DNA of 64,000 bases from UBA668 sp038234785 (GCA_038234785.1 JBBQTC010000010.1:1-64000); one strand, 5' to 3'. Shown: positions 28,106 through 37,554, numbered from the stretch's first letter. Numbers and translations: made by a program. Notes: generated by a model not told the origin, from the letters alone.

Positions 28106-29007
28106 CTGCCGCCGACGCTCCCCCGCTGCCGCCCGGTTGGTCGGTGGAGCCGCTCACCGGAACCCTGGGAGCGGTCGTACACGGGGTCGACCTGTCCGAC
28201 GACCTGACGCCGGACGAGGTCGCCTCGATCCGCAGCGCGCTGCTCACGCATCGAGTCGTGTTCCTTCGCGACCAGCACATCACTCCCACGCAACAGGTGG
28301 CGTTCGCCCGCCACCTCGGCACGTTGACGCCGGCGCATCCACTCGTGGGCGGACTCGACGAGGAGCACCCCGAGGTGTTGCAGCTCGACAGCGCCGACTG
28401 CCCCCTCGGGGTCGGCAGCCGGGGACGAGGCACCAGCTACAACAACCGCTGGCACACCGACGTCACCTTCTCCGCGACACCTCCGGCGTTCGCGATCCTC
28501 GCCGGCAAGGTGATCCCGGCTCGCGGCGGCGACACGCTCTGGGCCGACCTCGTCGATGCCTACGCGACGTTGAGCCCGCCGATCCAGGCGCTGCTCGACC
28601 CGCTCGTCGCGGTGCACGATGCAGGCGCGACGTTCTCCCGGTTTCGGGCCGAGGATCCCACCGGCGCCCAACGCGCGAAGTTGTCGCAGTTGGAACCGGT
28701 GCGCCATCCGGTCGTGCGGGTCCACCCCGAGACCGGCGAACGGACACTGTTCGTCAACGAGACGTTCACCGCCGCGATCGAGGACCTGTCCCCCGCCGAG
28801 AGCAACGCGTTGCTGGCGATGCTGTACGAGCACGTCGTGGCGCCCGAGCGCGTCGTGCGCTGGCACTGGCGCGTCGACGACATCGCCATCTGGGACAACC
28901 GGGCGACCTCGCACTACGCCGCAGCCGACTACACCGAGCGGCGAGTCATGCACCGCATCACGGTCGCCGGCGATCGTCCACTTGGGATCAACGGCGCCGT
29001 CGACTGA
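28102..29007 (+). CDS. TauD/TfdA-family Fe(II)/2-oxoglutarate dioxygenase
   Basis: A 301-residue non-haem iron oxygenase. WHTDVTF supplies the facial-triad His118 and Asp120. The distal His is in VMHRITVAGD, with the 2-oxoglutarate-binding Arg close by (HRIT). The N-terminus (IEPLTG-like VEPLTGTLGAVVHGVDL) is typical of TauD. Family members attack taurine, alkyl sulfates, 2,4-D and other substrates. An alkylsulfatase-like metallo-beta-lactamase protein two genes away makes a sulfated or acyl substrate plausible, but this is not proven. Confidence 0.85.
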   Translation: MTAADAPPLPPGWSVEPLTGTLGAVVHGVDLSDDLTPDEVASIRSALLTHRVVFLRDQHITPTQQVAFARHLGTLTPAHPLVGGLDEEHPEVLQLDSADCPLGVGSRGRGTSYNNRWHTDVTFSATPPAFAILAGKVIPARGGDTLWADLVDAYATLSPPIQALLDPLVAVHDAGATFSRFRAEDPTGAQRAKLSQLEPVRHPVVRVHPETGERTLFVNETFTAAIEDLSPAESNALLAMLYEHVVAPERVVRWHWRVDDIAIWDNRATSHYAAADYTERRVMHRITVAGDRPLGINGAVD

Positions 29008-29028
29008 GCGGGCCGACGACAACAGACC

Positions 29029-29034
29029 TAGCAT
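29029..29034 (+). promoter_or_regulatory. -10 box of the acyl-CoA dehydrogenase gene
   Basis: TAGCAT 8 nt before ATG 29043, in the 35-bp gap after the dioxygenase gene. Confidence 0.5.
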
Positions 29035-29042
29035 CGGCCTCG

Positions 29043-30143
29043 ATGGAATTCTCCTGGACGAGTGAACAAACGGCACTCCGGGCACGGGCGGCCCACGTGG
29101 CTGCGGATGCGGTCGCCCGCCTCGGTCGGCACAACGACTCGTGGATCAACGGTTACTCCAAGGAGTTCTCCCGAGAGCTCGGCGCGCATGGTTGGATCGG
29201 CATGACATGGCCCGACAACCCCTACAGCGGCCCGGCCAGCCCGGCGATCGATCGACTGATCGTCGGAGAGGAGTTGATCAAGGCGGGTGCCCCCATTGCC
29301 GCGTCGTGGTTCGCCGATCGCCAGATGGGTCCGTCGTTGCTCGCCTACGGCACCGCCGATCAGCAAGCCGCATTCCTGCCCGAGATCGTCACCGGCGAGA
29401 CCACGTGGTGCATTGGGATGAGCGAGCCGAATGCCGGCAGCGACCTCGCCAGTCTCACGACCTCGGCGGAGCGGCACGGCGACACGTTCGTGATCAACGG
29501 CCAGAAGATCTGGACCAGCTTCGGCGCCGTCGCCGACTACTGCTACCTCATCTGTCGCACCTCGTCCGACGGCCCGCCACACGCGGGGATCAGCGAGGTG
29601 ATCGTGCCCATGGATTCGGCCGGCATCGAGGTCCGGCCGATCCAGGACATGACCACCAACCGACACTTCTGCGAGGTGTTCTTCACCGACGTTCGGGTGC
29701 CGGTCGAGAACCTCGTCGGCAAGGAGGGCGGCGCCTTCAAGCAGACCATGCGGCAGCTCGAGCACGAACGCGGCGGCATCGATCGTCTCGTCAGCAACCA
29801 TGCGCTGTATGAGATGGCCCTCGCTCGCGCCGACACCTCCGACCCGGTCCTCCGTCAGGAGATCGCGGCGATCGAGATCGCGTATCGAATCGGACGGATC
29901 CTCGTGATCCGCGAGACGCTGAAGCAGGCGCCGGCGGGGTTCAGTGCCGCGACCAAGTGCTTCTGCACCGAGCACGAGATCCGAGTCGCAGACTTCGTGA
30001 GCCGGGTGCTCGGGCCCGAGGCGACGCTGTGGGACGAGGTCACGCGCGGCCTCTGCTACGCGCCCGGCTACACGATCATGGGCGGCACGTCGAACGTGAT
30101 GCGCAACATCCTGGGCGAGCGAGTGCTCGGCCTCCCTCGCTGA
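29043..30143 (+). CDS. Acyl-CoA dehydrogenase
   Basis: A 366-residue FAD flavoenzyme that desaturates acyl-CoA thioesters. It has the N-terminal helical domain, the CIGMSEPNAGSDLASLTT middle domain (about 120-137) that binds FAD/acyl-CoA, INGQKIWTS, and the C-terminal IMGGTSNVMRNILGERVLGLPR. I could not place the catalytic Glu with confidence, so dehydrogenase activity is assumed from the family. It lies between the dioxygenase and metallo-beta-lactamase genes, each with its own -10 box. Confidence 0.88.
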   Translation: MEFSWTSEQTALRARAAHVAADAVARLGRHNDSWINGYSKEFSRELGAHGWIGMTWPDNPYSGPASPAIDRLIVGEELIKAGAPIAASWFADRQMGPSLLAYGTADQQAAFLPEIVTGETTWCIGMSEPNAGSDLASLTTSAERHGDTFVINGQKIWTSFGAVADYCYLICRTSSDGPPHAGISEVIVPMDSAGIEVRPIQDMTTNRHFCEVFFTDVRVPVENLVGKEGGAFKQTMRQLEHERGGIDRLVSNHALYEMALARADTSDPVLRQEIAAIEIAYRIGRILVIRETLKQAPAGFSAATKCFCTEHEIRVADFVSRVLGPEATLWDEVTRGLCYAPGYTIMGGTSNVMRNILGERVLGLPR

Positions 30144-30156
30144 ACGCGGCGCCCAC

Positions 30157-30162
30157 TACGGT
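30157..30162 (+). promoter_or_regulatory. -10 box of the metallo-beta-lactamase-fold gene
   Basis: TACGGT 6 nt before ATG 30169. Confidence 0.5.
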
Positions 30163-30168
30163 CGAACC

Positions 30169-31485
30169 ATGGCCGACCTGCTTGCGCTCTCCTCCCGCAT
30201 CATCGACAGCGGGCACACCGATCAACCGGTGAACCGCGTCACCAACGAACTCAGCGAGATCACCGATGGTCTGGCGATGGTGGAGAGCTTCAGCCACTGT
30301 GTCGCGCTGGACACCGCGGACGGTCTGGTGTGCTTCGACGCCTCTGGTGTGCAGACCGGGCAGGCCGTCCGCGAAAGTCTGCGGGGCTGGCGCGACAGTC
30401 GAGTGAGCCACCTCGTCTACACACACGGACATGCCGACCACGTCGGTGGCAGCACCTTCTTCCGTGACGACGAACCCGTGGTCGTCGGGCACGAGAACGT
30501 CGCCGTGCGACTGGACCGCTACGACTTCACCAACAACTGGAACCTGATCATCAACACCCGCCAGTTCGGCGGCGTCGCTGGCGACATCAACCTGACGGTC
30601 GGCGACACGGGGACCGCCATCGCGGTGCAGGCGAACCCGAGGGCCCGTCGGTTCCTTCCGTCATCCACCATGCGCCCCGATCACACGTTCCGAACGTCCG
30701 ATGAGATCACCGTCGGCGGCCAGCGCATCGAGATGCACCATGCCCGTGGCGAGACCGACGACCATCTGTGGGCCTGGCTGCCCGACCGCCAGGCCATCAT
30801 CACGGGAGACTTCCTCATCTGGAACTTCCCGAACGCCGGGAACCCGCAGAAGGTGCAGCGGTACCCGATCGAATGGGCGGCCGCACTGCGGGCGATGATC
30901 GCCGCAGGTCCGGAACTGCTGCTCCCCGCACACGGCCTGCCGATCGAGGGGAAGGATCGGATCGCCCGAGTCCTCGGCGACGTGGCGGGTGCGCTCGAGG
31001 ACCTCGTCGAGATGGTGGTCGCGATGATGAACGCGGGCGAGACCCTGGACACGATCGTGCACTCGGTCTCGGTGCCGGCGGAGACGCTGGCCAAGCCGTA
31101 CCTTCGGCCGCTCTACGACGAGCCCGAGTTCGTCGTGCGAGGCATCTGGCGCCAGTTCGGAGGCTGGTGGGACGGCGCCGCGTCCCGCCTCAAACCGTCA
31201 CCGGACGCGCATCTCGCGACCGAGATCGCCTCGCTCGCCGGCGGCGCAGACGTACTCATGCATCGCGCCGAAGCGACAGCTGCCGACGGCGACCTACGCC
31301 TCGCATGTCACCTCGCCGATCTCGCCGGGTGGGCCGCACCCGACGATCCGACCATCCATGCCGGGCGGGCGGCGATCTACCTGACTCGACGCAAGGCCGA
31401 GTCGAGCCTCATGAGCAAGGGCATCTTCGCTGCCGCCGCCCGGGAGAGCCAGATCGTGGTCGACCGCGCCGCCGCCGTCGACTGA
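30169..31485 (+). CDS. Metallo-beta-lactamase-fold hydrolase, alkylsulfatase-like
   Basis: A 438-residue protein. THGHADHVGG supplies the HxHxDH zinc motif (His86, His88, Asp90, His91). Further ligands are expected in MHHARGETDDHLWAW and LLPAHGLPIEG. The C-terminal part (about 330-438, including LTRRKAESSLMSKGIF) looks like the alkyl sulfatase dimerization/SCP2-like domains of the SdsA1/BDS1 family. It may hydrolyse alkyl sulfates or related esters. It follows a TauD-type dioxygenase and an acyl-CoA dehydrogenase, consistent with degradation of an alkyl chain bearing a sulfate or other polar head. Confidence 0.75.
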   Translation: MADLLALSSRIIDSGHTDQPVNRVTNELSEITDGLAMVESFSHCVALDTADGLVCFDASGVQTGQAVRESLRGWRDSRVSHLVYTHGHADHVGGSTFFRDDEPVVVGHENVAVRLDRYDFTNNWNLIINTRQFGGVAGDINLTVGDTGTAIAVQANPRARRFLPSSTMRPDHTFRTSDEITVGGQRIEMHHARGETDDHLWAWLPDRQAIITGDFLIWNFPNAGNPQKVQRYPIEWAAALRAMIAAGPELLLPAHGLPIEGKDRIARVLGDVAGALEDLVEMVVAMMNAGETLDTIVHSVSVPAETLAKPYLRPLYDEPEFVVRGIWRQFGGWWDGAASRLKPSPDAHLATEIASLAGGADVLMHRAEATAADGDLRLACHLADLAGWAAPDDPTIHAGRAAIYLTRRKAESSLMSKGIFAAAARESQIVVDRAAAVD

Positions 31486-31560
31486 GCGGCACCGGTTCGC
31501 CACCGCAGGCCCCATTTCATGCCGACACGGCATGGTTTCGGGCCTGCGATGCGACCGCAG

Positions 31561-32403
31561 TCACGCGCGGCTGAGTGTCACGAGCACCAGTGCGAGAACT
31601 GCCGCAGCCATTCCGAATGCCTGAGAGCGCGTGACCCGCTCCTTGTCGACCACGAAGGCCAGCAGCACGGTGCTCGCCGGGTACAGCGAGGCGACCACGG
31701 CCACCACGGACAACAGGCCCGTCCGTACGGCGACGAGGTACAAGACGTTGGCCCCCATGTCGAACACGCCGGCGACCACGGCCAACTGTGTCGACGAACG
31801 ATGCCCAGACGGGCGAACGCCCATGGCCAGTGCGATCACCAACAGCATCGGCACCGACACGAACCGGGCGATCAACAGCGGCCACATGCCCGAGTCGGAG
31901 TCCGCTCGATCGAGCGCCACGAACAGCAGGCCGAAGCATCCGCCGACTGCGACGGCCAAGGCGACAATACGGGGCGGAGTGTTGTGTTGATGCGTGCCGA
32001 GTGCTCCGCTCACCAGCGCGACTGCGGCGACCGCGATCGCGATGCCGACCAACGACAGCGCCGACGGCCGTTCACCGGTGGCGAGCGCGACGACCACCGG
32101 CACTGCAGCGCCGACGACCGCGCTGACGGGTGCGACGACCGTGATGTCGCCGTGGGCGAACCCGTGATAGAGGCCGGCGATCCCGAGGGCGCCGACGGCG
32201 CCGCCCAGCCCGCTCCACCACCACGTGCTCGCTCCGGGCACCCCCGTGCCCATCGCGACGGTGGCGCCGAGTACCAGGATCAGGCTGACGATCTGCCCCG
32301 TTCCCGCGACGACGACGCTCGGTTGATCGCGGCTCGCCCGTCCACCGAACCAGTCGCCCACGCCATAGACCAGGGCAGAGGCGGCGGCGAGCAACACGGC
32401 CAT
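31561..32403 (-). CDS. EamA-family (DMT) transporter
   Basis: A 280-residue membrane protein of about ten hydrophobic helices formed by two EamA repeats (drug/metabolite transporter superfamily). The first repeat starts AVLLAAASALVYGVGDWFGGRASR. The second covers about residues 145-278. The start ATG 32403 has GAGG 5 nt upstream; a GTG at 32424 is less likely. The substrate is unknown. It converges with the hydrolase gene (75-bp gap) and is divergent from the cyclase/ATPase gene. Confidence 0.85.
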   Translation of the reverse strand: MAVLLAAASALVYGVGDWFGGRASRDQPSVVVAGTGQIVSLILVLGATVAMGTGVPGASTWWWSGLGGAVGALGIAGLYHGFAHGDITVVAPVSAVVGAAVPVVVALATGERPSALSLVGIAIAVAAVALVSGALGTHQHNTPPRIVALAVAVGGCFGLLFVALDRADSDSGMWPLLIARFVSVPMLLVIALAMGVRPSGHRSSTQLAVVAGVFDMGANVLYLVAVRTGLLSVVAVVASLYPASTVLLAFVVDKERVTRSQAFGMAAAVLALVLVTLSRA

Positions 32404-32492
32404 GGACGCCTCAGTCAAGCACACGGCAGCGCTGGGTCAACCTGTCAGATCGCAGCTCCGAGCGGGCGAAGTCGGGGTAGCTGCTGATTGGC

Positions 32493-32498
32493 TACTGT
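32493..32498 (+). promoter_or_regulatory. -10 box of the cyclase/ATPase gene
   Basis: TACTGT 7 nt before GTG 32506. It favours this start over TTG 32488, which would lie upstream of the box. Confidence 0.5.
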
Positions 32499-32505
32499 CG
32501 CATTC

Positions 32506-35202
32506 GTGACTGTGTCGGTGCGAACCCTCTTGTTCACCGACATCGAAGGCTCCACGAGTTTGGTGCGACGTGCCGGCGAGCGGTGGCCAGAGCTGCTGAA
32601 TCGGCATCGTACGATCATTCGTGAGGCGATCGCTCAATGCGGTGGAGTGGAGCACGGCACGGACGGCGATTCGTTTTTCATCTCGTTCGATTCGCCGTCT
32701 GCGGGTCTCGCTGCGGCGGTGCAGGCACAGTTGGAGCTCGAGGGCGCAGAGTGGCCGAATGACCTTCGCGTGCGGGTGCGAATGGGCCTTCATCTGGGTG
32801 AGGTCACCACCGACGGTGAAGATCTCGCCGGACTGACGGTGCATCATGCAGCTCGGATCGCGGCGACGGCCCACGGCGGACAGCTGGTGCTGTCGGCGGC
32901 CGTCCGCGAAAACGTCCGAAGCCTGCCGCCGGGTGTTGGCCTGGTCGCGCTCGGATCCCATCGTCTTCGCGATGTCGGCACGATCGCCGTGTACCAGGTG
33001 GAGCATCCCCAGCTGCAGCGTGGCTTCCCTGATCTGCGGGGGGTGCTCGGCAGTCGCACCAACCTGCCTCGGCTGTCGTCTGCGTTCATCGGCGGCGAAG
33101 GTCTGTTGTCGGTGATCGGCGAACTCGTCGAGCGCAGCCGGGTCGTGACGCTCACAGGGTCGGGAGGGGTGGGTAAGACTCGAGCGGCCTTGGAGTTCGC
33201 ATGGCAGCAGATGGACTCGTTCGAGGACGGCGTGTTCTTCGTCGACCTCGCCCCCATCTCCGACGACGGCGCGGTACCCGCGGCAGTCGCCGCGACACTG
33301 CCGATGGTCTCCACCGACGGAATGACGATCCTCGACGCAGTCATCGATTGGGTGGCAAACCGCCGGCTGCTCCTCGTGGTCGATAACTGCGAGCACCTTC
33401 TCGATGAAGTGACCGTCACCGTCAGCGCACTCCTGTCTGGTTGTCGCCGATTGCATGTCGTGGCAACCAGTCGGGAACCGCTTGGTCTCGCCGGCGAACG
33501 AGTGCATCGGGTGCCCTCACTCGGCGTCGCGGGCGACGCAATGGCGCTGTTCTGCGATCGGGCGATCGAGGCCGACTCGGCTTTCGACGCCGCCGGCCAT
33601 GATGACGTCCTCGAACTGATCTGCAAACGTCTTGACGGCATCCCGCTGGCGATCGAACTCGCGGCCGCCAGGACTCGTTCGCTTTCTCCTGAGGAGCTGC
33701 TCGAACGTCTGCAGGATCGGTTCCGCCTGTTGCGCGGCAGCGGCCGGGGCACGCTCGAACGTCACCAGACGTTGCGGGCCACCGTCTCGTGGTCGTATCA
33801 GCTGCTGACGACCGACGGGCAGGTGCTGTTCGACCGGCTGTCGGTGTTCTCCGGTGGCTTCACCTTGCTCTCAGCAGAGTTCGTGTGCGGTTATGCCCCG
33901 CTCGACGAGATCGACGTGGTTGCTCTGCTCGATCAACTGGTCGACAAATCGATGGTCGTCGCCGAGCGGTACGGGTCGTCGACCCGCTACCGACTGCTGG
34001 AGACTCTGCGCCAGTACGGCGAGGAGCAGCTCGACGTTCGGGGAGAGACCAGCGTCCTGCGGGACCGCCATCAGCAGCACTTCACAGAACTCGCAGGCGA
34101 ACTCGGCACAAGAATGCTCAGCGCTCGTGAAGCGGAGGCGGCGACGATGATCGACGCCGAGTGGGGCAACCTACGCGCCGCTCACCAGTGGGCTCTGGCG
34201 TGTCGGAAGCTGGACGCCGCTGAACGGATCGTGGCTGAGACGAGCCAGTTCGCATTTGGCTCCATCCGCCATGAGCACTCGTCGTGGACGGCGCGCACGC
34301 TCGATCTCGCGGAGGAGGTCGGCTCGCCGTCCACCGTGCTGTACGGCACTTCGGCCAACTGGGCCAACATGGACGGCGATGAGGAAAGGGCCCACCGTCT
34401 TGCCCTGCGCGGTATCGAGGTCGCGCCGTTTGAGGACCACCACACGACGGTGGGCTGCTGGGGGATGTTCGCAGGGGCGTCGCCGCTCGTGCTTCAGCAG
34501 TCACCGGCAGCGCTCGACGCCTTCCGGCACATGCAAGCCGCCGTCGCCGACCTCCCCGATGCCGACGCGGATTGGGGCCCCCTTGTGGATCTCGTCGACG
34601 CATCGATGCACGCCGAAGCGACGGCCACTGAGACGTACCGGCTGACACTCAAGGCGGTGGCAGACCGGGTACGCGCGCCGACGCTGCTCATCTTCATGGT
34701 CTTCAACGACGGGCACGCACTCATCGACAGGTCCGCCCGCACCCCTGACTACTCGACTGCCCGAGTCCATTACGAGCGCGCCCTCGAGATGTCCCAAGAC
34801 GCTCACCGAACCCAGTTGGAGACCCAGGCCATGCGCGCGATCGCACTGACGGCGACGGGGTCAGGCGCCGACGACGCACTCGAGCGGTGTCGCGACGCCC
34901 TCGAGGCGCTGCACGAGATCCGCTACTGGCAAAAGCTGTGGCAAGTCCTGGAGTCCGTCGCCCTTGCACTCGCCAACACTGGACGTACCGCCGAGGCGGC
35001 CGTCGTCGTCGGACACCTCGATGCCCACAAACCCGGCTACGGGCTGGAGGACAACCTCGGCTTTCGCGATCTCGCCCGAACACTCGTCCAGGCGGCCGGC
35101 GGACACCCGCAATCCATCCAACGCGGCGTCCAACTGTCGGCTGAGGAGCTCGTGGCCGCTGCGCTCGAGTTTCTCTCGATCCGAAGGTCGACTTCGCCGT
35201 GA
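32506..35202 (+). CDS. Class III nucleotidyl cyclase-NB-ARC ATPase fusion, signalling protein
   Basis: About 898 residues. Residues 1-165 are a class III cyclase homology domain: LLFTDIEGSTSL holds the first metal Asp and GTDGDSFFISF the second. The Lys that normally selects adenine just before GD is not seen at its usual place, so activity or specificity is uncertain. Residues about 180-480 are a STAND-type NTPase with Walker A GSGGVGKTR, Walker B RLLLVVDN and the GIPLAIELAAARTRSLS motif. The C-terminal 400 residues look like helical repeats (TPR-like). There is no LuxR DNA-binding domain. This architecture is common in mycobacteria (Rv0891c/Rv1358 type) and its signal is unknown. It probably couples ligand sensing to nucleotide hydrolysis. 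Confidence 0.85.
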   Translation: MTVSVRTLLFTDIEGSTSLVRRAGERWPELLNRHRTIIREAIAQCGGVEHGTDGDSFFISFDSPSAGLAAAVQAQLELEGAEWPNDLRVRVRMGLHLGEVTTDGEDLAGLTVHHAARIAATAHGGQLVLSAAVRENVRSLPPGVGLVALGSHRLRDVGTIAVYQVEHPQLQRGFPDLRGVLGSRTNLPRLSSAFIGGEGLLSVIGELVERSRVVTLTGSGGVGKTRAALEFAWQQMDSFEDGVFFVDLAPISDDGAVPAAVAATLPMVSTDGMTILDAVIDWVANRRLLLVVDNCEHLLDEVTVTVSALLSGCRRLHVVATSREPLGLAGERVHRVPSLGVAGDAMALFCDRAIEADSAFDAAGHDDVLELICKRLDGIPLAIELAAARTRSLSPEELLERLQDRFRLLRGSGRGTLERHQTLRATVSWSYQLLTTDGQVLFDRLSVFSGGFTLLSAEFVCGYAPLDEIDVVALLDQLVDKSMVVAERYGSSTRYRLLETLRQYGEEQLDVRGETSVLRDRHQQHFTELAGELGTRMLSAREAEAATMIDAEWGNLRAAHQWALACRKLDAAERIVAETSQFAFGSIRHEHSSWTARTLDLAEEVGSPSTVLYGTSANWANMDGDEERAHRLALRGIEVAPFEDHHTTVGCWGMFAGASPLVLQQSPAALDAFRHMQAAVADLPDADADWGPLVDLVDASMHAEATATETYRLTLKAVADRVRAPTLLIFMVFNDGHALIDRSARTPDYSTARVHYERALEMSQDAHRTQLETQAMRAIALTATGSGADDALERCRDALEALHEIRYWQKLWQVLESVALALANTGRTAEAAVVVGHLDAHKPGYGLEDNLGFRDLARTLVQAAGGHPQSIQRGVQLSAEELVAAALEFLSIRRSTSP

Positions 35203-35215
35203 TTGACCCCACCCG

Positions 35216-35289
35216 TGGGCGTGACGGGACTCGAACCCGGGACCTCCACCGTGTCATGGTGGCGCTCTAACCAACTGAGCTACACGCCC
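35216..35289 (-). tRNA. tRNA-Val (GAC anticodon)
   Basis: A 74-nt cloverleaf: acceptor GGGCGTG/CACGCCC, D stem GCTC/GAGC, anticodon stem CCACC/GGTGG with loop ATGACAC (anticodon GAC, reads GUC), and T arm CCGGG-TTCGAGT-CCCGT with one C-U mismatch at the outer pair. The discriminator is A, as expected for tRNA-Val. CCA is not encoded. It closely resembles E. coli valV/W. A TACGCT -10 box lies about 20 bp upstream. Confidence 0.95.
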
Positions 35290-35309
35290 GCTCGAAAGCG
35301 GCTCGCAGC

Positions 35310-35315
35310 AGCGTA
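35310..35315 (-). promoter_or_regulatory. -10 box of the tRNA-Val gene
   Basis: TACGCT 20 bp before the 5' end of the mature tRNA, which would give a 5' leader of about 14 nt for RNase P. No clear -35 hexamer. Confidence 0.45.
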
Positions 35316-35439
35316 GCAAGACCGTCGTGAAGATCCCCACTGCGCGCATCAACCCGCTCGTCCGGCCACGGAGAGTATTTGGTCCATTGCTGGGCGCGGC
35401 CGAGACGATTACAACGGAGGCTGGAGAGAAGGGCGAGGC

Positions 35440-37554
35440 ATGCGTTCAGCTGGCAGAAGGCAGGGTCAGGCACTTCCCGACCAGTCCACGACCTTCGACG
35501 ACGGTCGCTCGTTCATCGACCATCTCGCCGATGCCGTCGTCGTCGTCGACGCCCACTTTCGGATCGTCCTGCTCAACGAGCCTGCGGCACGGATGTTCGG
35601 GACAAAGCTCGACGAGCCTCCGTACTCGCTGCGCGACCTGTTTCCGATGCGCGCCAGCGACGCGGGCCGCGAGCACGTGAAGTCCTTCGAGGAGGCTGAA
35701 GAGACGATCCGGGGGATGGCGTCCCGTCACCAGGTGACCGGGCATCGACTCGACGGCACGGACTTCCCGGCCCAGATGACGGTGTCGACGTGGAGTCCGC
35801 TCGACCGAGCCCCGCTGCTCTTGGCAGTTGTGCGCGACCTCAGCGAGTGGGTCCGTCTCGAACACTCCAAGGAACAACTCGAGTTCCTGCTGACCGGCAT
35901 CCTCGAATCGACTCAGAATGAGATCGCCGTCGTCAACGAGCACCTGATGGTGATCGCCGCCAACTCCGCGTTCCGGCGTGAGTTCCTGGCCGGAGCGGAC
36001 CCCACCGGGATGAGCCTCGGCGAGCTCGCCGGTCTGGTCAGCGACGCGCCAATGCTCGACGTCCTCGACGTGGTGCGTCAGGCGGTGGAGTTCAACGAAG
36101 AGGTACGGCTCTTCGTCCGCGACCACGCCGAGCCGTTCGAGCGTTGGCTCGACGTGACGGCAACCCCGTTGCGCATCCGACCGGGCGCCGTCCTTCGGGC
36201 CAGCGACATCACCGATCTCGTCCAGGCGGCGCGTGCCGGACGGACCGATCGGGTGCAGGACACCCTCACCGGTCTGTTGTCACGCGACGGCATCGAAGAA
36301 CTGCTCGCTGCGGAGTTCCAACGGTCGTCATCGCGCGAACTGTGCGTGGCGATGCTCGACGTGGACCAGTTCACCGTCGTCAGTCGCACGCTCGGCTACA
36401 GCGCCGGCGACGAACTCCTCCGTCAAGTCGCGATGAACCTCCAACGGCGGGTCCCGGACCACGGTCGTCTGGCCCGAATGGTCGGCGACACCTTCTGCGT
36501 CACCTTCCATCCCGACTCCCCGCTCGACGTGGACCGGGTGTCAGCCGAGCTTCGCGACGCCGTGCGCCAACCGGTCGGGGTGCAGGGCCGCACGATGCGC
36601 ATCACGGCATCGGTCGGCACCACGCTCACCCACCCCGGGGACACGGTCGAGCACGTCATCCGCGAAGCAGAGCTGGCGATGCAGGAGGCGAACCGGCGCG
36701 GCGGCAACCGCTGTGTTCCGTACTCCCCCGATCTGGCCGTCTCACAGGAGGGCGTCATCCGCGTCTGGAACGCACTGCGCAGCGCCCTGCAGTTCCGCCA
36801 GATGGAGGTCTGGTTCCAGCCGATCGTGAGCCTCGCAACGGATCGCCCGATCGCAGCCGAGGCACTGTGTCGCTGGCACCACCCCGACTTCGGCGACGTG
36901 TCGCCTGCGGAGTTCATCCCCATCGCCGAGCGCAACTCGGAGATCCTCAACATCGGCTCGTTCGTGCACGGTCGCGCTGCGGAGATGATGAACGTGCTCC
37001 GTTCCACACGCGCCCACGCGCTCGGCAACTTCCAGATCTCGGTGAACGCGTCGCCGAACGAACTCGCCTGGCCCCAATTCGGCGAGAACCTCCTCGCCCG
37101 CCTGCGCGCCAATGAGGCGCAGCCCGAGTGGTTCGCGTTGGAGATCACCGAGCAAGGACTCCTGCAGCCCGACGATGCGGTGCGTAGCAACCTTCGCCTC
37201 ATCGCCGACGCCGGCATGACGCTGTCGCTCGACGACTTCGGAACCGGGTACTCATCACTCGAGCGGTTGCGCAACATCGAGGTACACCGCGTCAAGATCG
37301 ACCGCAAGTTCGTCGCATCGATGATCGAGAACGAACGGTCCGAGCGGTTGATCGGAGCCATCATCTCGCTGGCTGACGAACTCGGCATGGACACGGTCGC
37401 CGAGGGCGTCGAGACGGCCGAGCAGGCCGCCCGGCTGCGATCGCTCGGGTGCCGCGCGGCGCAAGGCTTCCTGTTCGCCCCGGCGGTTCCCGATGGTGAG
37501 CTCGTCGCCGTCCTGCGCGACCTGTCCAGCGCCGGCACTCGCCTCGCCGGCTAG
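35440..37554 (+). CDS. PAS-PAS-GGDEF-EAL protein, probable cyclic-di-GMP phosphodiesterase
   Basis: 704 residues, cytosolic. PAS domains lie at about 22-130 (LADAVVVVDAHFRIVLLNEPA) and 145-255. The GGDEF domain (about 265-430) has lost its active site: the signature reads MVGDTF instead of GGDEF. The EAL domain (about 440-690) is intact, with AAEALCRW (EAL), LEITEQ, and LDDFGTGYSSL before VKIDRKFV. The protein should therefore degrade, not make, cyclic di-GMP, with the GGDEF domain perhaps serving as a GTP-sensing or allosteric domain. Its stop shares CTAG with the convergent hemW stop, and a BldD-like cyclic-di-GMP effector gene is one gene further on. Confidence 0.92.
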   Translation: MRSAGRRQGQALPDQSTTFDDGRSFIDHLADAVVVVDAHFRIVLLNEPAARMFGTKLDEPPYSLRDLFPMRASDAGREHVKSFEEAEETIRGMASRHQVTGHRLDGTDFPAQMTVSTWSPLDRAPLLLAVVRDLSEWVRLEHSKEQLEFLLTGILESTQNEIAVVNEHLMVIAANSAFRREFLAGADPTGMSLGELAGLVSDAPMLDVLDVVRQAVEFNEEVRLFVRDHAEPFERWLDVTATPLRIRPGAVLRASDITDLVQAARAGRTDRVQDTLTGLLSRDGIEELLAAEFQRSSSRELCVAMLDVDQFTVVSRTLGYSAGDELLRQVAMNLQRRVPDHGRLARMVGDTFCVTFHPDSPLDVDRVSAELRDAVRQPVGVQGRTMRITASVGTTLTHPGDTVEHVIREAELAMQEANRRGGNRCVPYSPDLAVSQEGVIRVWNALRSALQFRQMEVWFQPIVSLATDRPIAAEALCRWHHPDFGDVSPAEFIPIAERNSEILNIGSFVHGRAAEMMNVLRSTRAHALGNFQISVNASPNELAWPQFGENLLARLRANEAQPEWFALEITEQGLLQPDDAVRSNLRLIADAGMTLSLDDFGTGYSSLERLRNIEVHRVKIDRKFVASMIENERSERLIGAIISLADELGMDTVAEGVETAEQAARLRSLGCRAAQGFLFAPAVPDGELVAVLRDLSSAGTRLAG

